A DNA stretch of 64,000 nt, taken from the NCBI GenBank assembly GCA_012517405.1, contig JAAYVB010000002.1, forward strand, positions 124,001 through 188,000, written 5' to 3'. Every line of letters begins with the position of its first letter. Position 1 is the stretch's first letter. Position numbers and translations under genes: made by a program. Positions 36,024-46,837 of this stretch are shown here, piece after piece. The stretch is from Propionibacterium sp. (GTDB lineage: Bacteria; Actinomycetota; Actinomycetes; Propionibacteriales; Propionibacteriaceae). A model generated the notes under the pieces. The model did no database searches. It saw nothing but the letters and a program-made list of their open reading frames with translations, and was not told where the DNA came from.

Positions 36024-36533
36024 TCACCCGCCCAGCGGCCAGCGTCCGATGAGGTGACACTCGTTGCTGCGGTACCAAACCAATTCCAGGGCATCGGCGC
36101 GCCCATGTACCGGCAGCAGGCCGTCCAGCAGAGCCTCGGTGGACGCCACGCCGACCTGAGCTGATAACCGATCCAGTGTCAGATGCGGCAGGGGATCGTC
36201 CCCGCCGTAGGGGCGCACCTGCGGATGCGCCAGCCACGCGCCGGCCGTCAATTGCTTGAACTCTCCGGTCTTGTCGGTGTGCAGATAGATCGTGCCGTCG
36301 GCGAAGGTGTCGACGTGATCCAGCTCGAAATCGAACGGTTTGCTGGACGCCGCCAAGGCGGCGATCGCTTCGACGTCCCAGCTGGTCAGCGGGGCGAGCA
36401 CGGTGATGTGCGCATGGTGGAAGCCCGGATCGTCGCTGATGAAACCCGCGTCGTAGTGCCGGGTGCGCGCGACGATCCAATCCTCCAACTCGATGACCGG
36501 GACCTGCAGCACCGCGTGCCCCGGCCAGCCCAC
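36024..36533 (-). CDS. 2'-5' RNA ligase / 2H phosphoesterase-family protein
   Basis: About 169 aa. Two HxTx motifs typical of the 2H superfamily are present, HITVLAPL (near residue 40) and HLTLDRLS (near 120), spaced as in this group. The N-terminus VLQVPVIELEDWIVARTRHYD is characteristic. Members hydrolyse cyclic phosphodiesters or process RNA ends; the substrate here is unknown. GTG 36533 was chosen since it gives the family N-terminus; ATG 36593 or 36602 would add 20-23 Arg/Pro-rich residues. It follows the carboxylase alpha gene by tens of bases on the same strand. Confidence 0.8.
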   Translation of the reverse strand: MGWPGHAVLQVPVIELEDWIVARTRHYDAGFISDDPGFHHAHITVLAPLTSWDVEAIAALAASSKPFDFELDHVDTFADGTIYLHTDKTGEFKQLTAGAWLAHPQVRPYGGDDPLPHLTLDRLSAQVGVASTEALLDGLLPVHGRADALELVWYRSNECHLIGRWPLGG

Positions 36534-36613
36534 GGATCTGCGGCCCGGGCGATCCTGCTCGCCCACCCTTGCGCGACCCGGCCGGGCAGGCATCGACGCC
36601 ATCCGCAAGCCGG

Positions 36614-38365
36614 TCAATCCTCGACAATCAGGCAGATGACCTCGCCCGAGGTCAGCGATGTCCCGGCCTCGACCAGATCGCGCACCACACCGGAGTGGTG
36701 CGCGCTGATCGGCTGCTCCATCTTCATGGCCTCCAAGACCACGATCAGGTCGCCCTCGCTCACCGTGTCGCCGTCGGACACCGCAGTCTTGACGATGGTG
36801 CCCTGCATCGGAGAGGTCAGCGCCTCGGACTGATCGGCGGGGCTGATCGAGCGGGCCCGGCGGGTCGGCTTCTTCGGCTTGACGGGCCCGGCTGCACCAC
36901 CCAGGTTGGCCGGCACCTTGACCTCCAGGCGACGGCCGTTGACCTCCACGACGACGACCTTGGACGGGGTCTGCACGTCGGGCTCGCCGAGCTCGCCCAG
37001 GTACGGCTCGATCCTGCCGGTGAATCCCGTCTCGATCCAGTCGGTGTAGACGCCGAACTGGCCATCGGGCGCAGTGAAGGCTGGATCGCGCAGGAGAGCC
37101 TTGTGGAATGGCGCGACCGTCGGCATGCCTTCGATGAGGAACTCGTCGAGTGCGCGGCGAGCCCGGGCGAGCGCCTCCTCGCGGCTCGAACCGGTGATGA
37201 CCAGCTTGCCGAGCAGCGAATCGAAGGCTCCTGGCACGGTCATGCCACGGCGGTAGCCTTCGTCCATGCGCACGCCCGGGCCGCACGGCGGACGCCAGCG
37301 GGTCAGCGTGCCGGGAGCCGGCATGAAACCACGCCCGGGATCTTCGGCGTTGATGCGGAATTCGATCGAATGCCCATTGATGACGGGGTCGGCATCGGGC
37401 AGATGAGTGCCTTCGGCGATCGCGAACTGCCAGCGGACCAAGTCCCATCCGGTGACCTGTTCACTGACGGGATGCTCCACCTGAAGGCGAGTATTGACCT
37501 CCAGAAAGCTGATCGTGCCGTCGATGCCGACCAGGAACTCGCAGGTCCCGGCGCCCACGTAGCCGGCCTCGCGCAAGATGGCCTTGCTCGACTCGTAGAG
37601 GCGCTGGGTCTGGGCGTCCGCGAGGAACGGCGCGGGCGCCTCCTCGACGAGCTTCTGGTGGCGGCGCTGCAATGAGCAATCCCGGGTCGAGACCACGACC
37701 ACCTGGCCGTACTGGTCGGCCAGGCATTGGGTCTCCACATGCCGCGGACGATCGAGATAGCGCTCGACGAAGCACTCGCCGCGTCCGAAGGCGGTCACCG
37801 CCTCGCGGGTCGCCGACTCGAACATCTCACGGATCTCGTCGCGCTGCCGGGCGACCTTCAGGCCGCGTCCGCCGCCACCGTGAGCAGCCTTGATCGCGAT
37901 CGGCAGGCCGTAGGCGTCGACGAAGGCGAGTACCTCGTCCGCATCTGCCACCGGATCGGCGGTGCCGGGCACCAGCGGGGCACCCACCCGCTGCGCGATG
38001 TGGCGGGCCTGCACCTTGTCGCCGAGTGCCTCGATGGCTGCCGGGGGAGGGCCGACCCAGGTCAGGCCGGCGTCGATGACAGCCTGCGCGAATCCGGCGT
38101 TCTCCGACAAGAACCCGTAGCCGGGATGAACTGCGTCCGCCCCGCTGCGTTTCGCGATGTCCAGCAGCTTGTCGATGTTGAGGTAGGTCTCAGCAGGGGT
38201 GGCGCCACGAAGTGCGAACGCCTCGTCCGCGAGTTCCACGAACAGTGCAGCGGAATCTGAATCGGCGTAGACGGCGACTGAGGTGATGCCCGCGTCCCGT
38301 GCGGCCCTGATGACACGAACCGCGATCTCGCCGCGGTTGGCCACCACCAGCTTGGTGATCGTCAT
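36614..38365 (-). CDS. accA: Acyl-CoA carboxylase alpha subunit (biotin carboxylase-BCCP)
   Basis: 583 aa actinobacterial AccA/BccA-type subunit shared by acetyl- and propionyl-CoA carboxylases. Biotin carboxylase occupies residues ~1-450 ([34 protein letters not shown] for [30 protein letters not shown]). A linker leads to the C-terminal biotinyl domain, whose biotin attaches to Lys548 in [10 protein letters not shown]. Its partner beta and epsilon subunits are encoded at 42.3-44.1 kb. It is divergent from the NUDIX gene with only 32 bp between start codons, and its ATG follows a leaderless -10 box. Confidence 0.95.
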   Translation of the reverse strand: MTITKLVVANRGEIAVRVIRAARDAGITSVAVYADSDSAALFVELADEAFALRGATPAETYLNIDKLLDIAKRSGADAVHPGYGFLSENAGFAQAVIDAGLTWVGPPPAAIEALGDKVQARHIAQRVGAPLVPGTADPVADADEVLAFVDAYGLPIAIKAAHGGGGRGLKVARQRDEIREMFESATREAVTAFGRGECFVERYLDRPRHVETQCLADQYGQVVVVSTRDCSLQRRHQKLVEEAPAPFLADAQTQRLYESSKAILREAGYVGAGTCEFLVGIDGTISFLEVNTRLQVEHPVSEQVTGWDLVRWQFAIAEGTHLPDADPVINGHSIEFRINAEDPGRGFMPAPGTLTRWRPPCGPGVRMDEGYRRGMTVPGAFDSLLGKLVITGSSREEALARARRALDEFLIEGMPTVAPFHKALLRDPAFTAPDGQFGVYTDWIETGFTGRIEPYLGELGEPDVQTPSKVVVVEVNGRRLEVKVPANLGGAAGPVKPKKPTRRARSISPADQSEALTSPMQGTIVKTAVSDGDTVSEGDLIVVLEAMKMEQPISAHHSGVVRDLVEAGTSLTSGEVICLIVED

Positions 38366-38372
38366 GATGGGG

Positions 38373-38378
38373 AGTCTA
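38373..38378 (-). promoter_or_regulatory. -10 box of the carboxylase alpha gene, leaderless
   Basis: Minus-strand TAGACT, 7 nt before the ATG at 38365, placed back-to-back with the opposite -10 at 38386. Confidence 0.6.
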
Positions 38379-38385
38379 GAAGTTT

Positions 38386-38391
38386 TAGTCT
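38386..38391 (+). promoter_or_regulatory. -10 box of the NUDIX gene, leaderless
   Basis: TAGTCT, 6 nt before ATG 38398. Only 7 bp separate it from the opposing -10 box of the carboxylase gene, so the two promoters must overlap. Confidence 0.6.
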
Positions 38392-38397
38392 GGTTTC

Positions 38398-38889
38398 ATG
38401 CCTACTCCAGATTTCATCCTCGCGTTGCGCGCCAAAGTCGGCAATCATCCGCTGTGGGTGCCTGGGGTCACCGCCGTGGTTCTGCGGCCGTTCGACGAGC
38501 CCGAAGAGGTGCTGCTGGTGCGTCGCGCGGACGACCGAACCTGGACTCCGGTGAAGGGGATCATGGAGCCGGCCGAATCGGTTACGGCGGCAGCCAAGCG
38601 CGAATGCCTCGAAGAAACCGGCGTCGTCATCGAGATCGACCGCCTGGTCAGTGTGGCCGTCAACGGTCCGGTCCGGTACGCGAATGGCGATGTGACCGAC
38701 TACCTGGATCACACCGTCCGGGCGCGCTGGATCTCCGGAGAGCCGGTGGTGGGCGATGACGAGTCGGTCGACACCGGTTGGTTCAGGCTGGACGATCTGC
38801 CCGCTCCGATTCCGGCTTCCGATCTGGCCCGGATCGAGATCGCGGTCGCCAATCCCCGTGATGTCGTCTTGGACGGGGTGCCGCGCTAA
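38398..38889 (+). CDS. NUDIX hydrolase
   Basis: 163 aa. The NUDIX box GIMEPAESVTAAAKRECLEETG (residues ~54-75) fits Gx5Ex7REUxEExGU fully, giving Mg-dependent hydrolysis of a nucleoside diphosphate linked to another moiety. The N-terminal HPLWVPGVTAVVLRP and the RRADDRTWTPVKG stretch resemble ADP-ribose or MutT-type enzymes in actinobacteria; the substrate is not inferable. Divergently transcribed from the carboxylase alpha gene and probably leaderless. A 218-nt gap follows, holding GGGGGAACCCCC and the start region of the permease gene. Confidence 0.88.
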   Translation: MPTPDFILALRAKVGNHPLWVPGVTAVVLRPFDEPEEVLLVRRADDRTWTPVKGIMEPAESVTAAAKRECLEETGVVIEIDRLVSVAVNGPVRYANGDVTDYLDHTVRARWISGEPVVGDDESVDTGWFRLDDLPAPIPASDLARIEIAVANPRDVVLDGVPR

Positions 38890-39107
38890 GTCAGCGCGTT
38901 CGTCCGGGGGAACCCCCGCGGCGGTCCCGGCCATATGTGCCAAGTCTGCGCTGCGCGGCTGACAACGGTATACGGGCGCTCGCTGGATGGACAACGGCCA
39001 TTGCGATCATGCCCGCCGCGTAGCGTGCCGGGATCATGACGCATCGATTCCTGATGCACCGATCGCGAACGGCTCAACCCCTCCGCCGTCCGCAGAAAGG
39101 AGTCTCC

Positions 39108-40595
39108 ATGGCCACCCCTCATTCGGCCCAGGTAGCCGAGAAGATCGTGGATAAGGGTGATCAGGGTTACGACAAGGCACTCAAGCGCCGCCATATCCAG
39201 ATGATCGCCATCGGCGGGTCCATCGGCACCGGCCTGTTCCTGGGAGCAGGAGGACGCATCGCCGACGGCGGCCCGGCGCTGGCGCTGTCCTACGCCATCT
39301 GTGGCGTTTTCGCCTTCATCATGGTGCGCGCGCTCGGGGAGCTGTCGATCCGGCGCCCCTCGTCGGGTGCCTTCGTGTCCTACGCGCGGGAGTTCATGGG
39401 CGAGAAGGGCGCATTCGTCACCGGCTGGTTGTTCTTCCTCGACTGGTCGACCACCGTGATGGCCGACATCACCGCCGTCGCGCTCTACCTGCACCATTGG
39501 CGGTTCTTCCAGCCGATCCCCCAGTGGTCGCTGGCCATGACCGCGTTGGCCCTCGTTTTCGTCCTCAACATGCTCAGCGTGAAGTTCTTCGGCGAGGCAG
39601 AGTTCTGGTTCGCCGCTATCAAGGTGACGGCCATCGTGACCTTCATGGTCGTGGCGATCTGGGCGATCCTGACCGGGCACGCCGTGGCCAATGACACCAT
39701 CCCCGACGCCCAGGCAGGCTTCTCGAACTGGACGAACTACGGCGGCTTCTTCCCCGCCGGAGTCGGTGCGATGCTGATGCTGACTCTCGGCGTGGTCTTC
39801 GCTTTCGGCGGCACCGAGATGGTCGGTGTGGCCGCGGGCGAGGCGAAGAACGCCAGGGAGATCCTGCCCAAGGCCGTCAACTCGATGATCCTGCGCATCT
39901 TCGTCTTCTATGTGGGGTCGGTCATCCTCATGACGCTCGTGCTGCCCTGGCGGGCCTACTCGAAGAACGAGTCCCCGTTCGTGACGTTCTTCTCCGGGAT
40001 CGGTGTGCCGCACGCCGGTGACATCATGCAGGTGGTGGTGCTCACCGCCGCCCTGAGCTCGCTCAATGCGGGCCTGTATGCGACGGGCCGCACCCTGCGC
40101 TCCATGGCCATTGCCGGCGAGGCCCCACATTTCGCCGGCCGGCTCAACCGCCACAAGGTGCCCTACGGCGGCATCATCATCACCGCGGTCCTGGGGCTGT
40201 TTGGGGTTGCACTGAACCTGATCGTGCCCGAGAACGCCTTCAGCATCGTGATGAACCTGGCGGGCATCGGCATCGCCGGCACCTGGATGTCGATCCTGGT
40301 GACGCACTGGATCTTCATCCGGCGGGCTGCGCAGGGCCTGGACACGCGTCCGGAGTACCGGCTGTTCGGCGCGCCCTATACGAATGCCGCAACGATCATC
40401 TTCCTGCTCGTGGTGATCGTTTCCATGGCCTTCGACGTGAACAACGGCGGGCCCTGGACGCTCGCCCTGTTCGGGCTCATCTGCCTGGCGATGGTGATCG
40501 GCTGGTACAGCGTGCGCGACCGCATCAGGGCCGACAAGCTGGACGAGATCGCAATCGAGGAGCCCGCAGATCTGGCTTCGGGCGAGAACTCCTAG
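39108..40595 (+). CDS. ansP: Amino acid permease, probable L-asparagine permease
   Basis: 495 aa APC-superfamily transporter with about 12 helices. The first helix motif IGGSIGTGLFLGAGG and the ALGELSIRRPSSGAFVSYA region match the AAT/GABA-permease group that includes AnsP. Cytoplasmic N- and C-termini are charged. ATG 39108 is preceded by AGAAAGGAG; an upstream ATG at 39036 (behind a TAGCGT box) would add 24 residues and is less likely. The asparaginase gene begins 9 nt downstream, which is the main reason for proposing asparagine as substrate. Confidence 0.85.
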   Translation: MATPHSAQVAEKIVDKGDQGYDKALKRRHIQMIAIGGSIGTGLFLGAGGRIADGGPALALSYAICGVFAFIMVRALGELSIRRPSSGAFVSYAREFMGEKGAFVTGWLFFLDWSTTVMADITAVALYLHHWRFFQPIPQWSLAMTALALVFVLNMLSVKFFGEAEFWFAAIKVTAIVTFMVVAIWAILTGHAVANDTIPDAQAGFSNWTNYGGFFPAGVGAMLMLTLGVVFAFGGTEMVGVAAGEAKNAREILPKAVNSMILRIFVFYVGSVILMTLVLPWRAYSKNESPFVTFFSGIGVPHAGDIMQVVVLTAALSSLNAGLYATGRTLRSMAIAGEAPHFAGRLNRHKVPYGGIIITAVLGLFGVALNLIVPENAFSIVMNLAGIGIAGTWMSILVTHWIFIRRAAQGLDTRPEYRLFGAPYTNAATIIFLLVVIVSMAFDVNNGGPWTLALFGLICLAMVIGWYSVRDRIRADKLDEIAIEEPADLASGENS

Positions 40596-40604
40596 CGACC
40601 GACG

Positions 40605-41597
40605 ATGCGCGTTCACATCCTGTACACCGGCGGCACTCTCGGCATGATCGACACGCCTGCCGGCCTGGCGCCCGGCGCCGACCTGACCGGCTGGCTCGAC
40701 CGGCTGCTCACCGGCACCGATCTGGCCGACGAGGTCACGTTGAGCGCCTTCGATCATCTCATCGACTCGTCGAATGCCACGCCCGCGGACTGGGCTGCGA
40801 TCACTGCCGACCTGTGGGCCCACCAGCAGGAGGCCGACGGATTCGTGGTGCTGCACGGCACCGACACCATGTCCTACACCTCGTCGGCGCTGAGCTTCGC
40901 GCTGACCGATTTCGGCAAGCCGGTGGTACTCACCGGCTCCCAGTATCCGCTGGGCGTGGTCGGCTCGGACGCCACCCCCAACGTGACCGGGGCCCTGCGT
41001 GCCGTCACGTCCGGCAAGCTCGATCGGGTGGCGGTCTTCTTCGGGCACAAGCTGCTGGCCGGTAACCGAGTGATGAAGACCTCATCGTGGGCCTTCCAGG
41101 GGTTCGACTGTCCGAGCGTGCCTGCTCTGGCGCTCACCGGAGCGCCCTGGCAGTGGACGCCCGCCGTGCAGACCGGCTGCGGCTGGCACGACCCGGCCCC
41201 GTATCAGCGCCATGACGTACTGGTGCTGGATCTGGCGCCGGGCATCACCGCAGCCCGGCTGGCGGCGGCTCTGGATCCTCTTCCGGAGGCCGTGGTGCTC
41301 CGCGCCTTCGGGGTGGGGAATATGCCCAGTGAAGAGCCGGGCCTGGCCGCGGTCATCAGCGACACGATTGCGTCCGGAGTGCCGCTGGTGGTCGCCTCCC
41401 AGTGCCCTCAGGCCGATGTGCTGTTGGGGCATTACGAGGCCGGCCACGCGCTGGCCCAGGCCGGCGCGATCAGCGCTCGCGACATGACGATCGAGGCGGT
41501 CTACGCGAAGCTCGTCTTCCTGCTCTGCCAGGGTCTGGCGGCCGAGGAGATCGCCCACTGGATGGTCACCGACATTGCCGGTGAACTGAGCAGCTGA
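40605..41597 (+). CDS. ansA: L-asparaginase, type I
   Basis: 330 aa, hydrolyses asparagine to aspartate and ammonia. The two active-site threonine regions are present: HILYTGGTLGMIDTPAG near residue 5 and LHGTDTMSYTSSAL near residue 85. KPVVLTGSQYPLG and AVTSGKLDRVAVFFGHKLL are also conserved. No signal peptide, so cytosolic type I. Co-transcribed with the permease, forming an uptake-and-degradation unit; aspartate can feed fumarate in propionic-type fermentation (inference). Confidence 0.92.
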   Translation: MRVHILYTGGTLGMIDTPAGLAPGADLTGWLDRLLTGTDLADEVTLSAFDHLIDSSNATPADWAAITADLWAHQQEADGFVVLHGTDTMSYTSSALSFALTDFGKPVVLTGSQYPLGVVGSDATPNVTGALRAVTSGKLDRVAVFFGHKLLAGNRVMKTSSWAFQGFDCPSVPALALTGAPWQWTPAVQTGCGWHDPAPYQRHDVLVLDLAPGITAARLAAALDPLPEAVVLRAFGVGNMPSEEPGLAAVISDTIASGVPLVVASQCPQADVLLGHYEAGHALAQAGAISARDMTIEAVYAKLVFLLCQGLAAEEIAHWMVTDIAGELSS

Positions 41598-41654
41598 TTG
41601 GCGTCGAGGACTGTGGCGTCGAGGACTGTGGCGGTGCGACGACAGAGCCCGCCG

Positions 41655-42323
41655 CTACAGCTCCTCGCCGCCTTGGTCGAGCGCCCACAATCCCTGCCAG
41701 GCGACACCCAGGTCGAGCAGCATCTGCCGCACCAGCGGTAGCGAGATACCCACCACATTGTGTGGGTCGCCGCTGATGCGAGTGATGAAGGGCCCACCGA
41801 AACCATCGATGGTGAACCCGCCGGCCACCCGCTGGGGTTCCCCGGTAGCCGCATACGCGGCGATCTCGGCATCGGTCAGGTCGGCGAAGGTCACCCCGGT
41901 CTCGGCGACCCGCACCTGGGAACGCACATCATCTGGTCCGTGCACCACGGCGACATAGTGACCGGTGTAGAACAGGCCCTGCCGTGCCCGCATCCGGTAC
42001 CAGCGGACGATGGCGGCCTCCTGGGTCCCGGGCTTGCCGTAGACGCGCCCCTCGATCTCCAGCATGGAGTCGCAGGCCAGCAGCACGAATGGTGCCTCGA
42101 GCTCGCCCGACGCCTCGATCTTGCGCAGCACGGACTCGCCCTTCAGCCGCGCGAGTTCGGCGGTCATCTCGGGGGCGCCCGGACGGTGCACCGTCTGTTC
42201 GTCCACATCAGGGACGACGATCAGCGGCTCGATGCCTGCCTGCTGCAACGTGAGAAGCCGCGCCGGCGAACTCGATCCGAGGACGACCAGTCGGGGCTGC
42301 GGTGCGGCTGTGGGTTTGGGCAC
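41655..42323 (-). CDS. maf: Maf-like nucleoside triphosphate pyrophosphatase
   Basis: 222 aa. Maf/ITPase-fold house-cleaning enzyme that hydrolyses modified or canonical NTPs such as dTTP/UTP. The N-terminal loop reads VVLGSSSPARLLTLQQAG (usually LASxSPRR), followed by VVPDVDEQ, the catalytic Asp region ACDSMLEIEGRVYGKPG, and VHGPDDVRSQVRVAETGVTF. VAGGFTIDGFGGPFITRISGD completes the family pattern. The GTG start is leaderless and its -10 box overlaps the stop codon of accE. In actinobacteria maf often follows the carboxylase beta-epsilon genes, as here. Confidence 0.9.
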   Translation of the reverse strand: MPKPTAAPQPRLVVLGSSSPARLLTLQQAGIEPLIVVPDVDEQTVHRPGAPEMTAELARLKGESVLRKIEASGELEAPFVLLACDSMLEIEGRVYGKPGTQEAAIVRWYRMRARQGLFYTGHYVAVVHGPDDVRSQVRVAETGVTFADLTDAEIAAYAATGEPQRVAGGFTIDGFGGPFITRISGDPHNVVGISLPLVRQMLLDLGVAWQGLWALDQGGEEL

Positions 42324-42329
42324 GGTCCC

Positions 42330-42335
42330 ATCCTA
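42330..42335 (-). promoter_or_regulatory. -10 box of maf, overlapping the accE stop codon
   Basis: Minus-strand TAGGAT, 6 nt before GTG 42323. Its TAG (42333-42335) is the accE stop. Confidence 0.5.
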
Positions 42336-42535
42336 GAGAAGGCTGCCTCGCCAGGCTTCCGGCCCGGACACAAACGGCTGCCGGACCTTGCGCCAGTACG
42401 AGTTCCAGCCGCCGGCGATCGGGCGATCCTTGTTCGGCTGGGCAGGTCCCGGGCCGGCCAGTCCGGCCGCGAGCACCACGACGACACCGGCGAGTTCCTC
42501 ATCGTCCGGATTACCGCGCACGACCTCGAACTCGC

Positions 42536-42539
<4 letters not shown>
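42333..42539 (-). CDS. accE: Acyl-CoA carboxylase epsilon subunit
   Basis: 68-aa epsilon subunit that strengthens alpha-beta association in actinobacterial acyl-CoA carboxylases. Visible family features are the N-terminal strand [23 protein letters not shown] and the C-terminal [21 protein letters not shown], with tryptophans typical of the tail. The ATG overlaps the beta-subunit stop by 4 nt (ATGA), so beta and epsilon are translationally coupled. Confidence 0.88.
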
Positions 42540-44107
<1,568 letters not shown>

Positions 44108-44113
44108 GTGCTC

Positions 44114-44119
44114 AAGATA
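44114..44119 (-). promoter_or_regulatory. -10 box of the carboxylase beta gene, leaderless
   Basis: Minus-strand TATCTT, 6 nt before ATG 44107. Confidence 0.5.
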
Positions 44120-44151
44120 ACCCGATTCGGGCGGCCAGGGTGGTGGAGAAG

Positions 44152-44976
44152 ATGGCGAATCCACGATCGGGGATAATCGAGTTCGTGCCTTCAACGCCTG
44201 CAGCAAATGCCGAACGGATCACTGACCTCCTGGGGCCGCACAGCCCATGGCGGGTGACCACGGTCGCCGCCACCGGATCGACCAATGAGGATCTCGCCGA
44301 GCTTGCCCGCCACGGGGGGCGTGCGGGCGAGGTACTGATCGCCGAGCATCAACAGGCCGGACGCGGACGCTTCGCGCGGGTCTGGCAGTCGCCGCCCGGA
44401 ACCTCGTTGTCGACGTCGGTGCTGTTGCGTCCGCGGCGCGCCTCGCTGGACTGGGGATGGCTTTCGCTGCTGGTCGGCCTGGCGGTCACCGACGGGCTGC
44501 GCAGCCTCGGCGCCGAGGACCGCATCCAGCTCAAATGGCCCAATGACGCCCTGATCGACGGCAAGAAGGTCTGCGGAATCCTGTCGGAGCTGGTGGTCAC
44601 CGATCTCGGCAATGCGGCCATCTGCGGCTGGGGCATCAATGTCTCGTTCGACGAGTCCGAACTTCCCGTGCCGCAGGCGACCAGCCTGCTGCTCAGCGGC
44701 CTGCCGATCGACAAGGATCAGGTGGCGGCAGCGATCCTGGGACGGCTGGGCGACCTGTACACACGCTGGGACGCCGGCGCCGAGTTGAGTGCCGAATACG
44801 CCGCGGGCTGCGCCACGGTGGGACGACGGGTCCGGGTTCACCTGGACGCCCAGTCACCCGATAGCCCCTCGGTCAGCGGGCAGGCCGTGGGCATCGGGCC
44901 CAATGGTGAGTTGCTCGTCGACCTCGGCGGCCAGATCGAGTCGTTCGCCGCCGGAGATGTCGTCCACCTGCGCTGA
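44152..44976 (+). CDS. birA: Biotin--[acetyl-CoA-carboxylase] ligase
   Basis: 274 aa. Activates biotin with ATP and attaches it to the carboxylase alpha subunit. The catalytic domain starts [20 protein letters not shown], then [21 protein letters not shown] (biotinyl-AMP loop) and [22 protein letters not shown]. The C-terminal SH3-like domain is [19 protein letters not shown]. There is no N-terminal DNA-binding domain, so it is a ligase only (class I). ATG 44152 and GTG 44140 are both usable starts. Divergent from the carboxylase beta gene, with 44 bp between starts. Confidence 0.92.
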   Translation: MANPRSGIIEFVPSTPAANAERITDLLGPHSPWRVTTVAATGSTNEDLAELARHGGRAGEVLIAEHQQAGRGRFARVWQSPPGTSLSTSVLLRPRRASLDWGWLSLLVGLAVTDGLRSLGAEDRIQLKWPNDALIDGKKVCGILSELVVTDLGNAAICGWGINVSFDESELPVPQATSLLLSGLPIDKDQVAAAILGRLGDLYTRWDAGAELSAEYAAGCATVGRRVRVHLDAQSPDSPSVSGQAVGIGPNGELLVDLGGQIESFAAGDVVHLR

Positions 44977-45036
44977 CCGGTAAGGGTCCGACGGCCTGCC
45001 GGCCGGCCGCGTTGACCAGGGCGGGACAATGGAGGC

Positions 45037-45579
45037 ATGGCGCTTGAGCTGTATCCGGGGGAGGAGCTGGTCACCAAGATCCGCCCGCATGCCCGGACAC
45101 TGTTGTGGCCGGTCATCGGGCTGTTCGCGATATCGGCCCTGGTCGGCACCGGCATCGCGGTCGTTCCCCGCGACTACCGCCCGATCGGTCAACAACTGGT
45201 GGCCGCCTCGGGAGCGCTGCTCGGTGTCGTGGTCCTCGTGCGTCCGCTGCTGCGCTGGGCGACCAGCAGCATCACCTTGACGACCCAACGGATCATCGTG
45301 CGCAACGGCATCGTCCGCCATGTCGAGCATCAGATACCGCTCAACCGCATCGTCGACGTCGCCACCAGCCGCGCCGCCGCCGATCTCGGCTTCGGATCGG
45401 GCACCCTGCTACTCACCACCGTCGGCGGGCAACAGTTGAGGCTGGCTCACCTACCGCAGATCAAGGCCATGCGGCAGGCGGTCAGCGAGCTGGCCACCGA
45501 AGCCCAGCCCGAGCTGTGGACCGGACCCGATCCCTGGACGCAGACCCGGGTTCTGGAAGGACCCGATCAGTGGCACTGA
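45037..45579 (+). CDS. Membrane protein with bacterial PH domain
   Basis: 180 aa. Two N-terminal helices (about 23-43 and 53-70) precede a bPH_2 domain: TSSITLTTQRIIVRNGIVRHVEHQIPLNRIVDV, then GSGTLLLTTVGGQQLRLAHLP, as in the family. Such proteins are widespread in actinobacteria next to birA and purK; function is unknown. GGAGGC directly precedes the ATG, and GACAAT ends 6 nt before it, a weak leaderless -10. Its last 10 nt overlap the next gene in another frame. Confidence 0.8.
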   Translation: MALELYPGEELVTKIRPHARTLLWPVIGLFAISALVGTGIAVVPRDYRPIGQQLVAASGALLGVVVLVRPLLRWATSSITLTTQRIIVRNGIVRHVEHQIPLNRIVDVATSRAAADLGFGSGTLLLTTVGGQQLRLAHLPQIKAMRQAVSELATEAQPELWTGPDPWTQTRVLEGPDQWH

Positions 45580-46088
45580 TCGCCATGGCGGGGCTGCCCG
45601 GGGTCGGCAAGTCGACCATCGCCCGCGGGCTCGCCGAGCGTTTTCCCGGCGTCCTGATCAACGTGGACGATGTCGCGTCCGCCCTGGTGCGCGCAGAGTT
45701 CGAACGTTCCTTCGCGACCGGGCTCGCCGGCTACCTGGTGGCCGAACAGGTGGCGCGCGTCAATCTGGCGCTCGGCAGTCACGTCATCGTCGATGCTGCC
45801 AATTCGGCCGGCTATGCCCGCAACATCTGGACTTCGTTGGCTCGTGAGTTCGGCACCGAGTTGCTGTTCGTCGAGGTGGTCTGCACCGATCTGGCCGCCC
45901 ACGCCGCGCGGCTGGCCACCCGCCGGCTGCCCGCCGGGCAGCCGAGGATCAGCTTCGACGATGTGGTGGTGGCCTACGCCGAAGCCGAATCGTGGGCAGC
46001 CGAGCCTCGCTGGCTGGTCAACACCACTGAGGATGTCGACCACGACCAGGTCTTCGCCGACGTCCAGGCCGCCCTGCGCGGTTACTGA
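45570..46088 (+). CDS. Small P-loop kinase (zeta-toxin/predicted-kinase type)
   Basis: 172 aa. A Walker A motif at the N-terminus (MAGLPGVGKSTIARGLAERF), a probable Walker B/acceptor Asp (INVDDVASALV) and an Arg-rich lid (ARLATRRLPAGQPRISFDD) describe an AAA_33-type predicted kinase phosphorylating a small molecule. The substrate is unknown. No antitoxin-like partner is adjacent, so a toxin role is unlikely. GTG 45570 overlaps the PH-domain gene by 10 nt and has GGAAGG 9 nt upstream, indicating translational coupling. Confidence 0.75.
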   Translation: MALIAMAGLPGVGKSTIARGLAERFPGVLINVDDVASALVRAEFERSFATGLAGYLVAEQVARVNLALGSHVIVDAANSAGYARNIWTSLAREFGTELLFVEVVCTDLAAHAARLATRRLPAGQPRISFDDVVVAYAEAESWAAEPRWLVNTTEDVDHDQVFADVQAALRGY

Positions 46089-46098
46089 GCCAGGCCCG

Positions 46099-46815
46099 TC
46101 ACAGCAGCTCAACAGGAAGCTGCTCGATCACCAGACCGCCGGACGCAGGCTCCCCGCTGGGCGAGAACCTCGCCACCCTGGCCCCTTCACGCTCGGCGAC
46201 CGCGCCGCTGAGCTTGGCATCCACCCAGTGCAGCGCGGCACCGTCGTCGGCCGCGTACCCGGCAGGCAGCAGACCGGCGGCGATCGCATCGGTGAAGATC
46301 GGCTGGCGTTTGCTCTCGCCGTCCCAGTGCGGGCAGAAGCTGCCCTGCAGGATGCCCAGCCCGTCCGGCAGCACCCGCACGTCGCCGAACGAATCGGTGA
46401 CGCAGCCCTGGTACCAGCAGGCCGCACCGGCCGACAGGCCTCCGAGCACCAGATCGCGCCCGGGGCCCATCATGTCGACGAGCACCCGGTCGACCCCGTG
46501 CGCACGCCACAGCGCGAGCAGATTCACCGTCGATCCGCCGCCGACGAGCACCAGGTCTGCTTGTGGCAGCCGGTCCAGCGAGGCGGCGGCGTCCTGCCAC
46601 AGGGTCAGCACCATGGTTCGCACACCGAGTGAGGCGTAGCCGGTGAGGAACTTGCGCACATAGGTCGGGTCATCGGCCGAGGCGGTGGGTACGAAACAAA
46701 CCAGGGGAGAACGTCTGCCGGTGAGTTCCACGAGGTACCTGTCGAGATTCGTCGGTGCGCCCGTGGGAGACATCGAGAATCCGCCGCCACCCATGGTCAC
46801 GATGTGCGTGGTCAT
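46099..46815 (-). CDS. Peptidase E-like serine peptidase (family S51)
   Basis: 238 aa, class I glutamine amidotransferase-like fold. The N-terminal IVTMGGGGFSM loop, VCFVPTASADDPTYV, LVGGGSTVNLLALWRAHGVD and the nucleophile elbow GGLSAGAACW (Ser) are those of S51. The C-terminal DDGAALHW supplies a conserved His/Asp segment. Peptidase E cleaves Asp-Xaa dipeptides; specificity here is assumed from the family. ATG 46815 is 34 bp from the divergent purK start. The longer in-frame extension overlaps purK and is rejected. Confidence 0.85.
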   Translation of the reverse strand: MTTHIVTMGGGGFSMSPTGAPTNLDRYLVELTGRRSPLVCFVPTASADDPTYVRKFLTGYASLGVRTMVLTLWQDAAASLDRLPQADLVLVGGGSTVNLLALWRAHGVDRVLVDMMGPGRDLVLGGLSAGAACWYQGCVTDSFGDVRVLPDGLGILQGSFCPHWDGESKRQPIFTDAIAAGLLPAGYAADDGAALHWVDAKLSGAVAEREGARVARFSPSGEPASGGLVIEQLPVELL

Positions 46816-46837
46816 GGGCTCATCATCCCACGGGCGA

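Noticed and set aside
36534..37448. N-terminal extension of the 2H phosphoesterase frame into the carboxylase alpha gene
   Set aside because: The extension overlaps accA in another frame and has no homology-like features; the conserved N-terminus begins near 36533.
38905..38918. CGGGGGAACCCCCG hairpin after the NUDIX gene as a terminator
   Set aside because: The stem leaves a two-base loop and there is no T-tract or extended stem; too weak to call.
38886..41048. 720-codon minus-strand frame across ansP and ansA
   Set aside because: Composition is His/Asp/Glu/Arg-rich shadow coding; both plus-strand genes are complete and well recognised.
45570..46088. Toxin-antitoxin system (zeta toxin-like kinase)
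   Set aside because: The P-loop kinase has no small antitoxin partner; it overlaps a PH-domain membrane protein instead, so a small-molecule kinase is more likely.
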